From: SIG440 sp045120135
GTDB taxonomy: Bacteria; Bacillota; Clostridia; Monoglobales; Monoglobaceae
DNA: 64,000 nt
Direction of reading: 5' to 3'
Assembly: GCA_045120135.1 (NCBI GenBank)
Contig: JBGVEN010000018.1
Location: 1 to 64,000, forward strand
Positions 23,410 through 32,302 of this stretch are shown piece after piece. A program made the position numbers and the translations under genes. The notes beneath the pieces were generated by a model. The model searched no databases. It was not told the origin of the DNA and was given only the letters and a program-made list of their open reading frames with translations. The stretch's first letter is position 1, and each line of letters begins with the position of its first letter.

Positions 23410-25653
23410 GTGAAGTGTCCAAAATGCGGAGTTGACATTTACGAGGGCGTAAAAAAGTGCCCTTACTGCAAAACACTCACCGGAGCAGGTGAAGACGAGG
23501 GAAAGTTCAAGGATTTTGACTTTAAATATACTATCTCTGTATCCGATTCTAAAAAACTTGAGAATACGGCAAGAGCCGGAGTTTCGGAAGATGCAAAAAA
23601 ATCCAAGCCCTGGCTTAATATCAATACAATAAAACGCAAGAACGGCGACTTTTCGCCGTCACCCCTAAGACCCAATATGGAGCCGGCACTGGATGCTGAT
23701 GCCAAGGCAAGAGAATTTGCCAAGAGTGCATCGCAAAAGGCTGCTGAATTTGTGCCCGAGGGTCTTGCAAGATATACAGTAAGAGGTATGGACGGAAAAG
23801 AAATTCAGCCGCCACAGCCTGAAGTGGTAGCTCCGGTTATTGTTGAGGAAACTCCAGCGGTAAAAACTCAGGAAAAGCCGGCGGCTCAAAAGGCTGAAAA
23901 AGTTGAAAAAGTCAACAAGGCAGAAAAGGCTGTCAAGGCCGAAAAACCGAAAAAATCTGCAAAACTCACGAGTGAAAAAACTAGCAAAGCAAAGACTAAG
24001 GATAAGAAGAATATATTAAAGCTTGACAAAAAAGCAATTATTGCTCTGGGCGCGGCTGTGCTTTGCGTTTTTGCAATTATTATTGGTATTGCTGCAATTT
24101 CAAGTGCGGTGTCCAATTCTGATGTTCCTATGCCGTATACATACATCAAGAATAACACGATGTATATGATATACAAATCAAAAACTGTTAAGCTGTCTGA
24201 AACAGTTGTTACAGACAGCTACTTGAGAGCAGCGGAGGAGAATGACACTTTAGCTTCTGCTGAGCGTGCCGCAAAAAATGCAGGAATTGTCAAAACTTCT
24301 AAGAATGGCAAACGCACATTTTTCTTTGAAGAATTTGACCCCGAAACCGGCAGCGGTATATTAAAGTATATAAACAAGGGCAAGGCAAAAAAGATTAAGC
24401 AGATTGCACCGGCTGTTCACAATTCTTTGGTGATTTCTCCTGACGGCAAAGATATTCTGTTCCTTGCAACCACCGACAAGAACGGTGATATGGGTGTTCT
24501 CTGCTACTGGAACGATAAACTGGACGAGCCGTTCGTGGTTGCGTCGGATATCGACCACGGCACATTTACCTTTGCAGGTGAAAGTGAATATGTAATGTTC
24601 CTGCAGAACCTTAACAGAGTTCAGATGCAGGGCGATATGTTTGTAAAGAGCCTTAAGGATTTAAAGGCTGAGAAAATCAAGATTGATTCCAATGTATGCA
24701 CATTGTTTGGTACAAACCCCGGCGGCAAGGCGTATATCTACGCTAAGGATTATGATACAGCCGACACATCGTTTGATATATACGCGATGAACAAAAAGGG
24801 ACGCAGCATCCGTCTTGGTGAAAGAACAAAAAAAGCTCCGCTTATGCAGAAGACAAAGGACAAGCTCTTTGTATATGGTATGGCGGACGACGGCACAAGC
24901 AACCTCTATTCGGTTGAAATTGAGTCCGGCAAAAAGGACAAGATTGCATCGGGCGTGAACGATATACTGATGCTCTCCAAGGATGAAAAGACAGTTATCT
25001 ATGACAAGGTATACACCGGAAAGCTAGCAGATTATTATGCATACACCAAGGGTAAGCAGCCTGTTAAGGTTGCGGGCAATGTTGTTGTTGCATACGAGAC
25101 AGTAGGTGGCAAGCCCCAAATGGCTATATCAGAGGACTGCTCAAAGATACTCTATATCTCTGAATTTGAAGGCTTTAAGGGCGGCGGTACACTCCACCTT
25201 ACTGAATACAAAAAGGGCAGAATTATCTCCGAACAGCAGATTGCGGAGGATGTATATTCCGTTTACCGTGCAGAGGACGGCAATTTCATAGTTAATAAGG
25301 ATTACAGTCCAACTCGCAAGGTGTTTGATAGCTATCTCCTCAAAAAGGGCGAGTTGAAGGTTGTGAAAGAGGAAATCTATCCTTCAATGTTTGAAGTTTC
25401 AAAAACAGGGGATAATATATTCTGCATTACCGGCTATGGTGTTGAGGGTAATTTCGGCACACTTGAAAAGGTAAATCTCAAGGGCGAGAGTGAGGAACTT
25501 GCAACAGCAGTATTCGGCTTTACTCTCCGTGACGAAGATATACTATGCTACAAGAACCTGAACGCAGATGACGGAAGCTTTGATTTAAGTATGAAGCGCA
25601 GCGGCAAAAAGATGATTGATATTGACACTGCTGTGGCAGAGCTTATGAACTAA
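23410..25653 (+). CDS. Zinc-ribbon, single-pass membrane protein with propeller-like ectodomain
   Basis: A 747-aa protein; start GTG at 23410 with AGGAGGG upstream. Order: zinc ribbon (CPKCGVDIYEGVKKCPYCK, residues 2-20), a long charged and Ala/Lys-rich linker (about 110-205, AEKVEKVNKAEKAVKAEKPK), one transmembrane helix (about 210-232) and a large C-terminal domain of repeated beta-strand units (NSLVISPDGKDILFLATT; ISEDCSKILYISEF) that look like TolB/WD-type propeller blades. The ribbon faces the cytoplasm and the propeller the outside. Function unknown; position before nadD may be incidental. Confidence 0.85.
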   Translation: MKCPKCGVDIYEGVKKCPYCKTLTGAGEDEGKFKDFDFKYTISVSDSKKLENTARAGVSEDAKKSKPWLNINTIKRKNGDFSPSPLRPNMEPALDADAKAREFAKSASQKAAEFVPEGLARYTVRGMDGKEIQPPQPEVVAPVIVEETPAVKTQEKPAAQKAEKVEKVNKAEKAVKAEKPKKSAKLTSEKTSKAKTKDKKNILKLDKKAIIALGAAVLCVFAIIIGIAAISSAVSNSDVPMPYTYIKNNTMYMIYKSKTVKLSETVVTDSYLRAAEENDTLASAERAAKNAGIVKTSKNGKRTFFFEEFDPETGSGILKYINKGKAKKIKQIAPAVHNSLVISPDGKDILFLATTDKNGDMGVLCYWNDKLDEPFVVASDIDHGTFTFAGESEYVMFLQNLNRVQMQGDMFVKSLKDLKAEKIKIDSNVCTLFGTNPGGKAYIYAKDYDTADTSFDIYAMNKKGRSIRLGERTKKAPLMQKTKDKLFVYGMADDGTSNLYSVEIESGKKDKIASGVNDILMLSKDEKTVIYDKVYTGKLADYYAYTKGKQPVKVAGNVVVAYETVGGKPQMAISEDCSKILYISEFEGFKGGGTLHLTEYKKGRIISEQQIAEDVYSVYRAEDGNFIVNKDYSPTRKVFDSYLLKKGELKVVKEEIYPSMFEVSKTGDNIFCITGYGVEGNFGTLEKVNLKGESEELATAVFGFTLRDEDILCYKNLNADDGSFDLSMKRSGKKMIDIDTAVAELMN

Positions 25654-25664
25654 AGGTAGAACTA

Positions 25665-26276
25665 ATGCTTAGAATTGGAGTTTTTGGCGGAACATTCAGT
25701 CCGCCGCATAACGGGCATCTTTACATTGCGAGGGAAGCATTAAGACAGGCAAAGCTTGACAAAATGGTTTTTGTACCTTGCGGAAATCCATATCACAAGC
25801 GAACACCTGTGAAAGTCGATGTAACACATCGGCTTGAGATGACCCGTCTTGCAATTTCGGGTGAGCCGAATTTTGAAATCAGTGATGTTGAAGTTGAACT
25901 TACCGGACCAAGCTACACGGCAGAAACGCTTGAAAAATTGAAGCTACACTATTCCGATAGCAGATTATGCCTTTTGGTTGGTGGGGATTCGTTGCTTGAT
26001 ATGACGGGTTGGTATAAGCCCGATGAAATTTTCAAAAAAGCTGAGATAATTGTTGCAAACCGTGGCGGTGTGGATTCTCAAAGAATTGACAAAGCGGCGG
26101 AAGAATACAAAAGGATGTTTGATGCTGATATTACAGTTATTGATATAAAACCTGTTAAGATTTCTGCAACAGATATTCGTGACCGGCTAAAAACGGATAG
26201 TGACCTTTCGGGAATTGTTCCACAAAAAGTTCTTGACTACATTAACAAAACCGGAGTTTATAGGGAAAGTTTTTGA
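25665..26276 (+). CDS. nadD: Nicotinate-nucleotide adenylyltransferase
   Basis: A 203-aa nucleotidyltransferase with the N-terminal GVFGGTFSPPHNGHL (HxGH type) and C-terminal ISATDIRDRL. It adenylates nicotinate mononucleotide for NAD synthesis. It starts a conserved Firmicute run nadD-yqeK-LCP-rsfS-leuS and overlaps yqeK at the stop codon. Confidence 0.96.
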   Translation: MLRIGVFGGTFSPPHNGHLYIAREALRQAKLDKMVFVPCGNPYHKRTPVKVDVTHRLEMTRLAISGEPNFEISDVEVELTGPSYTAETLEKLKLHYSDSRLCLLVGGDSLLDMTGWYKPDEIFKKAEIIVANRGGVDSQRIDKAAEEYKRMFDADITVIDIKPVKISATDIRDRLKTDSDLSGIVPQKVLDYINKTGVYRESF

Positions 26277-26863
26277 TGATGCAAAATATTGATGAAATAA
26301 CGAAGTATCTCAAAGAAAATTTAAGTGAAATACGGTTTGCCCACACGATGGGAGTGGCGGAAACAGCAAAAAGCCTTGCAAAGAGATGGGGTGCGGATGA
26401 GCACAAGGCCTTTCTTGCAGGGCTTGTGCACGATTGTGCCAAGGAAATTCAGGTTGACGAATCGGTTAAAAGGCTTAAAAGCTACGGATATATTCCAGAT
26501 AGCCGTGAATCCCGTTCGCCCGCACTTCTTCATGCACCGCTTGGTGCATATATGGCGGAAGAGCTTTTTGGAATAACAGACCGGGAGGTGCTTGATGCGG
26601 TCAGGTATCACACAACCGGCAGAGCGGATATGACTCTGCTTGAAAAAATAGTCTATGTAGCAGACTTCACCGAGCCGGGGCGTAAATACCGCGAATCGGT
26701 TGAGGTCCGTGAAATTTCTAAAACGGATATTGATGCGGCAGTACTTGCTGAGGCTGACGCTGTAATAAAATTTACAATTGACAAGGGCAAACCGGTGCAT
26801 ACCGATACAATTATTGCCCGAAACAGTATGCTATTCAAAAGAGGTAAGACAGATGAAAGTTAA
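26276..26863 (+). CDS. yqeK: YqeK, HD-domain Ap4A hydrolase
   Basis: A 195-aa HD-superfamily protein: His in RFAHTMGVAETA, HD in AGLVHDCAKE, then HAPLGAYMAEE and AVRYHTTGRADMTLLEKIVYVADF. ATG at 26276 shares the stop of nadD (TGATG); 26279 is also possible. Homologues cleave diadenosine tetraphosphate symmetrically. The 3' end overlaps the LCP gene by 11 bases. Confidence 0.93.
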   Translation: MMQNIDEITKYLKENLSEIRFAHTMGVAETAKSLAKRWGADEHKAFLAGLVHDCAKEIQVDESVKRLKSYGYIPDSRESRSPALLHAPLGAYMAEELFGITDREVLDAVRYHTTGRADMTLLEKIVYVADFTEPGRKYRESVEVREISKTDIDAAVLAEADAVIKFTIDKGKPVHTDTIIARNSMLFKRGKTDES

Positions 26864-28088
26864 ATCGCCGCTTCGGCTGACAGTTGCAATACTTATACTT
26901 CTTATGTTGGTTTATACAGGTATTTCCGGAGCAATTTCGATAATAACCGGCAGGCCCATGCAATTTGGCGTTTGGAGCAAAGGTGGCACCAGAGCCGAAA
27001 AAATTCAGGACTTTGTTGTTGCCGGAACGGATGAGGACGGAATCCGTACAGACCTTATTCTGTTTTGCAGATACAACCTTACGGATAATGCCATCACGGC
27101 ACTTCAAATACCTCGTGACACACTGGTTGAAACTAATCGTTACGATAAGAAAATCAATTCGGCATACGGAACTGCAGAAAAGGAGCAACGCCTTTTTGAT
27201 GAAATCGAACAGGTGGTTGGAATCCGTCCGCAGAAATATGTGGTTGTTAGCTTTAGAGCCTTTCGTGAACTTATTGATGCAATCGGCGGCGTTGAGGTGG
27301 ATGTTCCCATAAGAATGTACTACACCGACCCCGTGCAAAATTTGACAATAGACCTCTATCCCGGTCTTCAGGTACTTAACGGCAGAAGGTCCGAGATGTT
27401 TATGAGATTTCGGCATAACAACGACGGAACAGGCTACCCGAATGGCGATATAGACCGGATTGCGGCACAGAAAGGATTCTATCAGGCAGCAATGAACAAG
27501 CTGCTCAGCGGCAGTACAATCCTTAAAGTTCCAAAAATAATGAGCATTATAAGCAATAATGTAAAAACTGATTTCACCGGCGAAGAAATTATGAAGTATA
27601 TAAGCAAAATCCCGTCATTCAGTATGGAAAAGGTAAAAATACTGACACTTCCGGGTGAGGGCGGCTACGGCGAAAACGGAGTTTCGTATTTCTTCCATGA
27701 CAAAAAAGAAACGGAGCTTCTGGTCAAGGAAAATTTCAAAACCATGGAGAAGCTTACCGGTGCAACTAAAACAATTTCACCTAAAAACAAGTATGTTAAG
27801 GTAAAGATTATTGACGCAACCGGTATACAAACTGAAGAAGCTGATGTAATCAAAGTGGTATCGGATATGCTTGGTGAATATAAGTTCAAGGTAATAAGCA
27901 CCGAAAAGTCTGACCGTATTCAGGATAAGTCAAAGCTGATAAACCATAACAACAAAGATGCGGCAGAGCTTTTAAAAGCGGTATACAGCGGAATTGAAGT
28001 TCAAGACGGAATTGAACTGTTTGTGGCAGACGAGGGCGAAAAAGAGCCGGATGTTACACTGATTGTCGGTGCAGACTTTATATCGTAA
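26853..28088 (+). CDS. LytR-CpsA-Psr (LCP) family cell-wall protein
   Basis: A 411-aa protein with a short cytoplasmic start, one membrane helix (about 10-32) and an extracellular LCP domain (about 50-270): DFVVAGTDEDGIRTDLILF, ALQIPRDTLVE and DIDRIAAQKGFYQAAMNKLL carry the conserved Asp and Arg residues for pyrophosphate-lipid binding. A C-terminal LytR_C-like domain follows at about 320-405. It probably attaches glycopolymers to peptidoglycan. ATG at 26853 follows AAGAGGTAAG and overlaps yqeK. Confidence 0.92.
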   Translation: MKVKSPLRLTVAILILLMLVYTGISGAISIITGRPMQFGVWSKGGTRAEKIQDFVVAGTDEDGIRTDLILFCRYNLTDNAITALQIPRDTLVETNRYDKKINSAYGTAEKEQRLFDEIEQVVGIRPQKYVVVSFRAFRELIDAIGGVEVDVPIRMYYTDPVQNLTIDLYPGLQVLNGRRSEMFMRFRHNNDGTGYPNGDIDRIAAQKGFYQAAMNKLLSGSTILKVPKIMSIISNNVKTDFTGEEIMKYISKIPSFSMEKVKILTLPGEGGYGENGVSYFFHDKKETELLVKENFKTMEKLTGATKTISPKNKYVKVKIIDATGIQTEEADVIKVVSDMLGEYKFKVISTEKSDRIQDKSKLINHNNKDAAELLKAVYSGIEVQDGIELFVADEGEKEPDVTLIVGADFIS

Positions 28089-28102
28089 AAGGAGAAAAAT
28101 AA

Positions 28103-28462
28103 ATGAGCTGTGAAAATAATTTTGTAAATACAATTGTTAAGGCTGCTGACGCAAAGTTCGGTAAAGATATAACCGTGCTTGATGTGCGCGAGCTGACAAC
28201 GCTAACAAGCTATTTTGTAATAATTACGGGCGGTGCTCCGTCAAATATTCAGGCAATCTGCGACAACATTGAGGAAAAGATGCGTGAAGAAGGTGCAAAG
28301 CTTTGGAATAAAGAAGGCTACAACAATGCAGAATGGGTGCTTTTGGGCTATGACGATGTGATTGTTCATATATTCCAGTCAGAACCGAGAGAATTCTACA
28401 AGCTGGAGCATATCTGGAAGGACGGACTTGATGTTGATATCAAGGATCTCCTCGCAGAATAA
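28103..28462 (+). CDS. rsfS: Ribosomal silencing factor RsfS
   Basis: A 119-aa protein with the RsfS core: DITVLDVRELTTLTSYFVI, GYNNAEWVLLGYDDVIVHIF and REFYKLEHIW. It binds L14 and blocks subunit joining in starvation. AAAGGAG precedes the start; it lies 14 bases after the LCP gene. Confidence 0.96.
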   Translation: MSCENNFVNTIVKAADAKFGKDITVLDVRELTTLTSYFVIITGGAPSNIQAICDNIEEKMREEGAKLWNKEGYNNAEWVLLGYDDVIVHIFQSEPREFYKLEHIWKDGLDVDIKDLLAE

Positions 28463-28496
28463 GTTAGTTTAAAATTACCGAAAGGATTGATTATAA

Positions 28497-30911
28497 ATGA
28501 GATACGATTTTAAAGCAATTGAGGGAAAATGGCAAAAGCACTGGGATGACAACAAGACTTTTGAGGCATCCAACACAGATAAGTCAAAGCCTAAGTTCTA
28601 CGGTCTTGTGGAATTCCCCTATCCGTCAGGACACGGACTTCACGTAGGTCATCCGAGAGGCTATACGGCAATTGATATTATTACCCGTAAGAAACGCTTA
28701 GAGGGTTATAATGTATTGTTCCCGATGGGTTGGGACGCATTTGGTCTCCCTACAGAGAACTTTGCAATCAAGAATAACATTCATCCTGCTGTTGTTACAG
28801 AAAAGAATGTTGAAAACTTCAAAAGACAGCTCAAAATGCTGGGCTTTGGCTTTGATTGGTCAAGGGAAGTAAACACAACCGACCCCAATTACTATAAATG
28901 GACTCAGTGGATTTTCCTTAAGCTTTTTGAAAAGGGTCTTGCTTATAAAACAAAGATGCCGATTAACTTCTGTACCGGCTGTAAGGTAGGTCTTGCAAAC
29001 GAGGAAGTTGTAAACGGTGTTTGTGAACGTTGTGGCAGCGAGGTTGTTCAAAAGGAAAAAAGCCAGTGGATGCTTAAGATAACAGAGTATGCACAGCGTC
29101 TTATCGATGACCTCGACGGTCTTGACTATATTGACAGAGTAAAGGTTCAGCAGACAAACTGGATTGGCAGAAGCGAGGGTGCTGAAGTAGACTTCAAGAT
29201 TAAAGGTACAGACGATAAAATCAGAGTTTACACAACACGCCCCGACACTCTCTTTGGTGCTACATATATGGTTCTTGCGCCGGAGCATCCTTATGTGGAA
29301 AAATATAAGGATATGATTGAAAACTATGCCGAGGTCGAAGACTATAAGCTTGAAGCTTCCAAGAAGAGCGACTTTGAGAGAGCCGAGCTTGATAAGAATA
29401 AAACCGGTGTTATGCTTAAGGGCGTAACTGCAATTGACCCCGTAAACAATGCTGAAATTCCGATTTGGATTTCGGATTATGTGCTCGTAACATACGGAAC
29501 AGGTGCAATTATGGCAGTTCCCGCACATGATACGCGTGACTGGGAGTTTGCAAAGAAGTTTGATATGCCCATTATCGAGGTTGTAGCAGGCGGCGAGGAT
29601 GTTCAAAGTGAAGCCTTTACCGATGTTGAAACCGGTGTAATGGTAAACTCAGGCTTCCTTACCGGTATGCAGGTTGAGGATGCAAAGAAAGCAATTATCG
29701 ACTACCTTGAAAAAGAGGGAATCGGTAAGCGCAAGGTAAATTACAAGCTCCGCGACTGGGTATTCTCCCGTCAGCGTTACTGGGGCGAGCCTATTCCGCT
29801 GGTTAATTGTCCCAAGTGCGGATGGGTTGCACTTCCCGAAAGCGAGCTTCCCTTACAGCTTCCCGACACAAAGAACTTTGAGCCGGGTGAATCGGGCGAA
29901 TCGCCGCTTATAAAAATTAGAGACTGGGTTGAAACAACCTGTCCCAAGTGTGGCGACAAAGCTGAGCGTGAAACTGATACTATGCCTCAGTGGGCAGGTT
30001 CTTCGTGGTATTTCTTAAGATATATCGACCCGAATAATTCAGACTTCCTTGCAGGAATGGAAGAGCTTAAATACTGGCTGCCTGTTGACTGGTATAATGG
30101 TGGTATGGAGCATACAACACTTCATCTCCTCTACTCAAGATTCTGGCATAAGTTCCTTTATGATATTGGCGTTGTTCCCACCAAAGAGCCTTATCAGAAG
30201 CGTACTTCACACGGTATGATTCTGGGCGAGAATGGCGAAAAAATGTCCAAATCAAGAGGTAATGTAATTAACCCTGATGATGTTGTTAACGAATACGGTG
30301 CTGACACATTCAGAACTTATGAAATGTTTATCGGTGCTTTTGACCAGGCTACACCATGGTCTATGAATGGCGTTAAGGGTTGCTATAAGTTCCTTGAAAG
30401 AGTATGGAACTTGCAGAATATCTTAGTTGACGGGGATAGCTATTCAAAAGAACTGGAAACAGCACTTCACAAAACAATCAAAAAGGTAACTGATGATTAT
30501 GACAGAATGAAGTTCAATACCGGTATTGCGGCACTTATGGCGTTCATCAATGACGTGATGAAGGTTGAAAGAATTAATAAGGCTGAATTCAAGACATTTA
30601 TTACACTCCTGAACCCTGTTGCTCCGCATATTACGGAGGAGCTTTGGCAGATTGCAGGATTTGAGGGTAATCTGTCAGATACAAAGTGGCCCGAATACGA
30701 CGAAGCAAAAACTGTTGATGATGAGGTTGAAGTTGTTGTTCAAATTAACGGTAAAATTCGTGACAAGATGATGATTTCGGCAGAACTTGACCCCAAGGGT
30801 ATGCAGGAGGCTGCACTTGCTTCCGACAAGGTACAGGCGTTGATTGAGGGTAAGCAGGTAGTTAAGGTTATCGCAGTGCCCAAAAAGCTTATAAATATAG
30901 TGGTGAAGTAA
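28497..30911 (+). CDS. leuS: Leucyl-tRNA synthetase
   Basis: An 804-aa class I synthetase of normal bacterial length. HIGH-type motif in GHGLHVGHPRGYTA (residues about 40-55), a Cys-pair zinc region (CTGCKVGLANEEVVNGVCER), the editing domain with TTRPDTLFGATYMVL, and the GEKMSKSRGNV catalytic loop near 580. Charges tRNA-Leu. AAAGGATTG lies before the ATG. No T-box leader fits in the 34-base gap. Confidence 0.97.
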   Translation: MRYDFKAIEGKWQKHWDDNKTFEASNTDKSKPKFYGLVEFPYPSGHGLHVGHPRGYTAIDIITRKKRLEGYNVLFPMGWDAFGLPTENFAIKNNIHPAVVTEKNVENFKRQLKMLGFGFDWSREVNTTDPNYYKWTQWIFLKLFEKGLAYKTKMPINFCTGCKVGLANEEVVNGVCERCGSEVVQKEKSQWMLKITEYAQRLIDDLDGLDYIDRVKVQQTNWIGRSEGAEVDFKIKGTDDKIRVYTTRPDTLFGATYMVLAPEHPYVEKYKDMIENYAEVEDYKLEASKKSDFERAELDKNKTGVMLKGVTAIDPVNNAEIPIWISDYVLVTYGTGAIMAVPAHDTRDWEFAKKFDMPIIEVVAGGEDVQSEAFTDVETGVMVNSGFLTGMQVEDAKKAIIDYLEKEGIGKRKVNYKLRDWVFSRQRYWGEPIPLVNCPKCGWVALPESELPLQLPDTKNFEPGESGESPLIKIRDWVETTCPKCGDKAERETDTMPQWAGSSWYFLRYIDPNNSDFLAGMEELKYWLPVDWYNGGMEHTTLHLLYSRFWHKFLYDIGVVPTKEPYQKRTSHGMILGENGEKMSKSRGNVINPDDVVNEYGADTFRTYEMFIGAFDQATPWSMNGVKGCYKFLERVWNLQNILVDGDSYSKELETALHKTIKKVTDDYDRMKFNTGIAALMAFINDVMKVERINKAEFKTFITLLNPVAPHITEELWQIAGFEGNLSDTKWPEYDEAKTVDDEVEVVVQINGKIRDKMMISAELDPKGMQEAALASDKVQALIEGKQVVKVIAVPKKLINIVVK

Positions 30912-30913
30912 TT

Positions 30914-31498
30914 ATGAGCTTCAAGGAAGAATTTATAGAAATATATAACCGCTGTATAAAGCGTGAGGGGGCAGACAGGCTGCTTCAGCATCTTCTCTCG
31001 CCCGCAAGTGATTTCTTCACAGCTCCGGCAAGTACACGCTTTCACGGCTCGTACGAGGGTGGACTGGTGGAGCACAGCATCAACGTTTATGAATGTCTGT
31101 GCGACTACCTTGCACGTGAAAGGGTTCAGGAACTTTACGGAATTGAGGCAAGTGAAGAGACTATTGCAATTGTGGCACTTCTCCACGATATCTGCAAAAT
31201 GAACTTTTACAAGCCCGGCTTTCGTAATGTGAAAGATGCAAACGGAGTATGGCAAAAGGTTCCGACCTATGAGATAGATGATAAGCTCCCCTACGGCCAC
31301 GGCGAAAAGTCGGTGTATATGATTTCGGGATTTATGCGCCTGACCCGTGAAGAGGCTTTTGCAATCAGATACCATATGGGCTTTTCGGGAAACGAGCCTG
31401 CCGGCAATGTAGGCAGTGCCTTTGAAATGTTCCCTCTGGCATTTGCTCTTTCAACAGCGGATATGGAGGCAACATATTTCCTTGAGGGTAAGGAATAA
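30914..31498 (+). CDS. HD-domain hydrolase
   Basis: A 194-aa protein with the HD signature: ARTRFHG-like SYEGGLVEHSINVYE, then IVALLHDICKMNFYK and later IRYHMGF. It belongs to a Clostridia HD group with no assigned substrate; a nucleotide or nucleic-acid phosphohydrolase is likely. It begins 2 bases after leuS and is followed by a GC-rich terminator. Confidence 0.82.
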   Translation: MSFKEEFIEIYNRCIKREGADRLLQHLLSPASDFFTAPASTRFHGSYEGGLVEHSINVYECLCDYLARERVQELYGIEASEETIAIVALLHDICKMNFYKPGFRNVKDANGVWQKVPTYEIDDKLPYGHGEKSVYMISGFMRLTREEAFAIRYHMGFSGNEPAGNVGSAFEMFPLAFALSTADMEATYFLEGKE

Positions 31499-31508
31499 AA
31501 ATAAAATG

Positions 31509-31540
31509 GGGCGGAGAGCTTTTATTCTCCGCCCGTTTGT
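31509..31540 (+). terminator. Terminator after the HD hydrolase
   Basis: GGGCGGAGA and TCTCCGCCC pair around an 8-base loop, followed by GTTTGT. The T run is short, so some readthrough into rnmV is likely. Confidence 0.65.
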
Positions 31541-31553
31541 ATAGGTGCTAAAT

Positions 31554-32138
31554 ATGCTTCATATAAAAGAAACGATAGTTGTCGAGGGTAAGTTCGACAA
31601 GGAACAACTGAAAAAAGTGACAGATGCCCCCGTTATTTGCACGGGTGGATTTACTCTTTACACCGATAAAAGTATAATAACAGCAATTCGAAAAATGGCG
31701 CAAAAAACAGGCGTGATTGTGCTGACAGATTCCGACAGCGCAGGCTTTAGAATCCGTAGCTACATCAAGCAATGCGTGGGCGACCGTGGCACGGTAAAGC
31801 ACGCATATATTCCCTCGGTAAAGGGCAAGGAAAAGCGTAAGACAGTAGGCGGCAAGGAGGGACTCCTTGGCGTTGAGGGTATGACAGAGGAACTGCTTTC
31901 GGATATACTGAAAAGTGTAACAGAGGTTACCGATACGGATAAAATGAATGAGCCACAAATTACAAAAGCGATGCTCTACGAGGACGGACTCAGCGGCGGT
32001 GAAGAAAGTGCAGCGAAACGAAAAAAACTGGCACAAAAGCTTGGACTCCCTGTCAGAATATCCGCAAACGCACTTCTTGAGGTGCTTAATCTTGCAATCG
32101 GTTACGATGAATATAAGGAAACCTTAAAAAAACTATAA
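31554..32138 (+). CDS. rnmV: Ribonuclease M5
   Basis: A 194-aa protein: Toprim domain at the start (HIKETIVVEGKFDKEQL, then VIVLTDSDSAGFRIR with the metal-binding DxD and EGKFD Glu) and a C-terminal M5-specific half (SGGEESAAKRKKLAQKLGLP). It matures the 5' and 3' ends of 5S rRNA. ATG 31554 is preferred over GTG 31545 because the family starts within a few residues of the first Toprim strand. Confidence 0.92.
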   Translation: MLHIKETIVVEGKFDKEQLKKVTDAPVICTGGFTLYTDKSIITAIRKMAQKTGVIVLTDSDSAGFRIRSYIKQCVGDRGTVKHAYIPSVKGKEKRKTVGGKEGLLGVEGMTEELLSDILKSVTEVTDTDKMNEPQITKAMLYEDGLSGGEESAAKRKKLAQKLGLPVRISANALLEVLNLAIGYDEYKETLKKL

Positions 32139-32177
32139 AAAGCAACAATATTCTGCAAGTTTATTGTTGCTTTTTTA
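32137..32177 (+). terminator. Terminator after rnmV
   Basis: AAAAAGCAACAATA and TATTGTTGCTTTTT pair perfectly around an 11-base loop. Confidence 0.88.
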
Positions 32178-32195
32178 ATTTAACTGTGGTATAAT
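32167..32195 (+). promoter_or_regulatory. Promoter of the OPT transporter gene
   Basis: TTGCTT, 17 bases and TATAAT. The -35 lies in the descending arm of the rnmV terminator. A leader of about 100 bases follows, with GCCCGC/GTGGGC arms (about 32248-32284) that could pair. Confidence 0.55.
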
Positions 32196-32302
32196 TTCAC
32201 CATATATGCGTGAAGAATTTAATGATTTTCACATGAATGCTATGTCCGCCCGCGACATTGGTGTTTGAACAAAATCTGTGGGCAGAAAGGCAATGTTTAA
32301 TT

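Noticed and set aside
28463..28496. T-box leader before leuS
   Set aside because: The 34-base gap is too short and no T-box sequence is present upstream in the operon gap.
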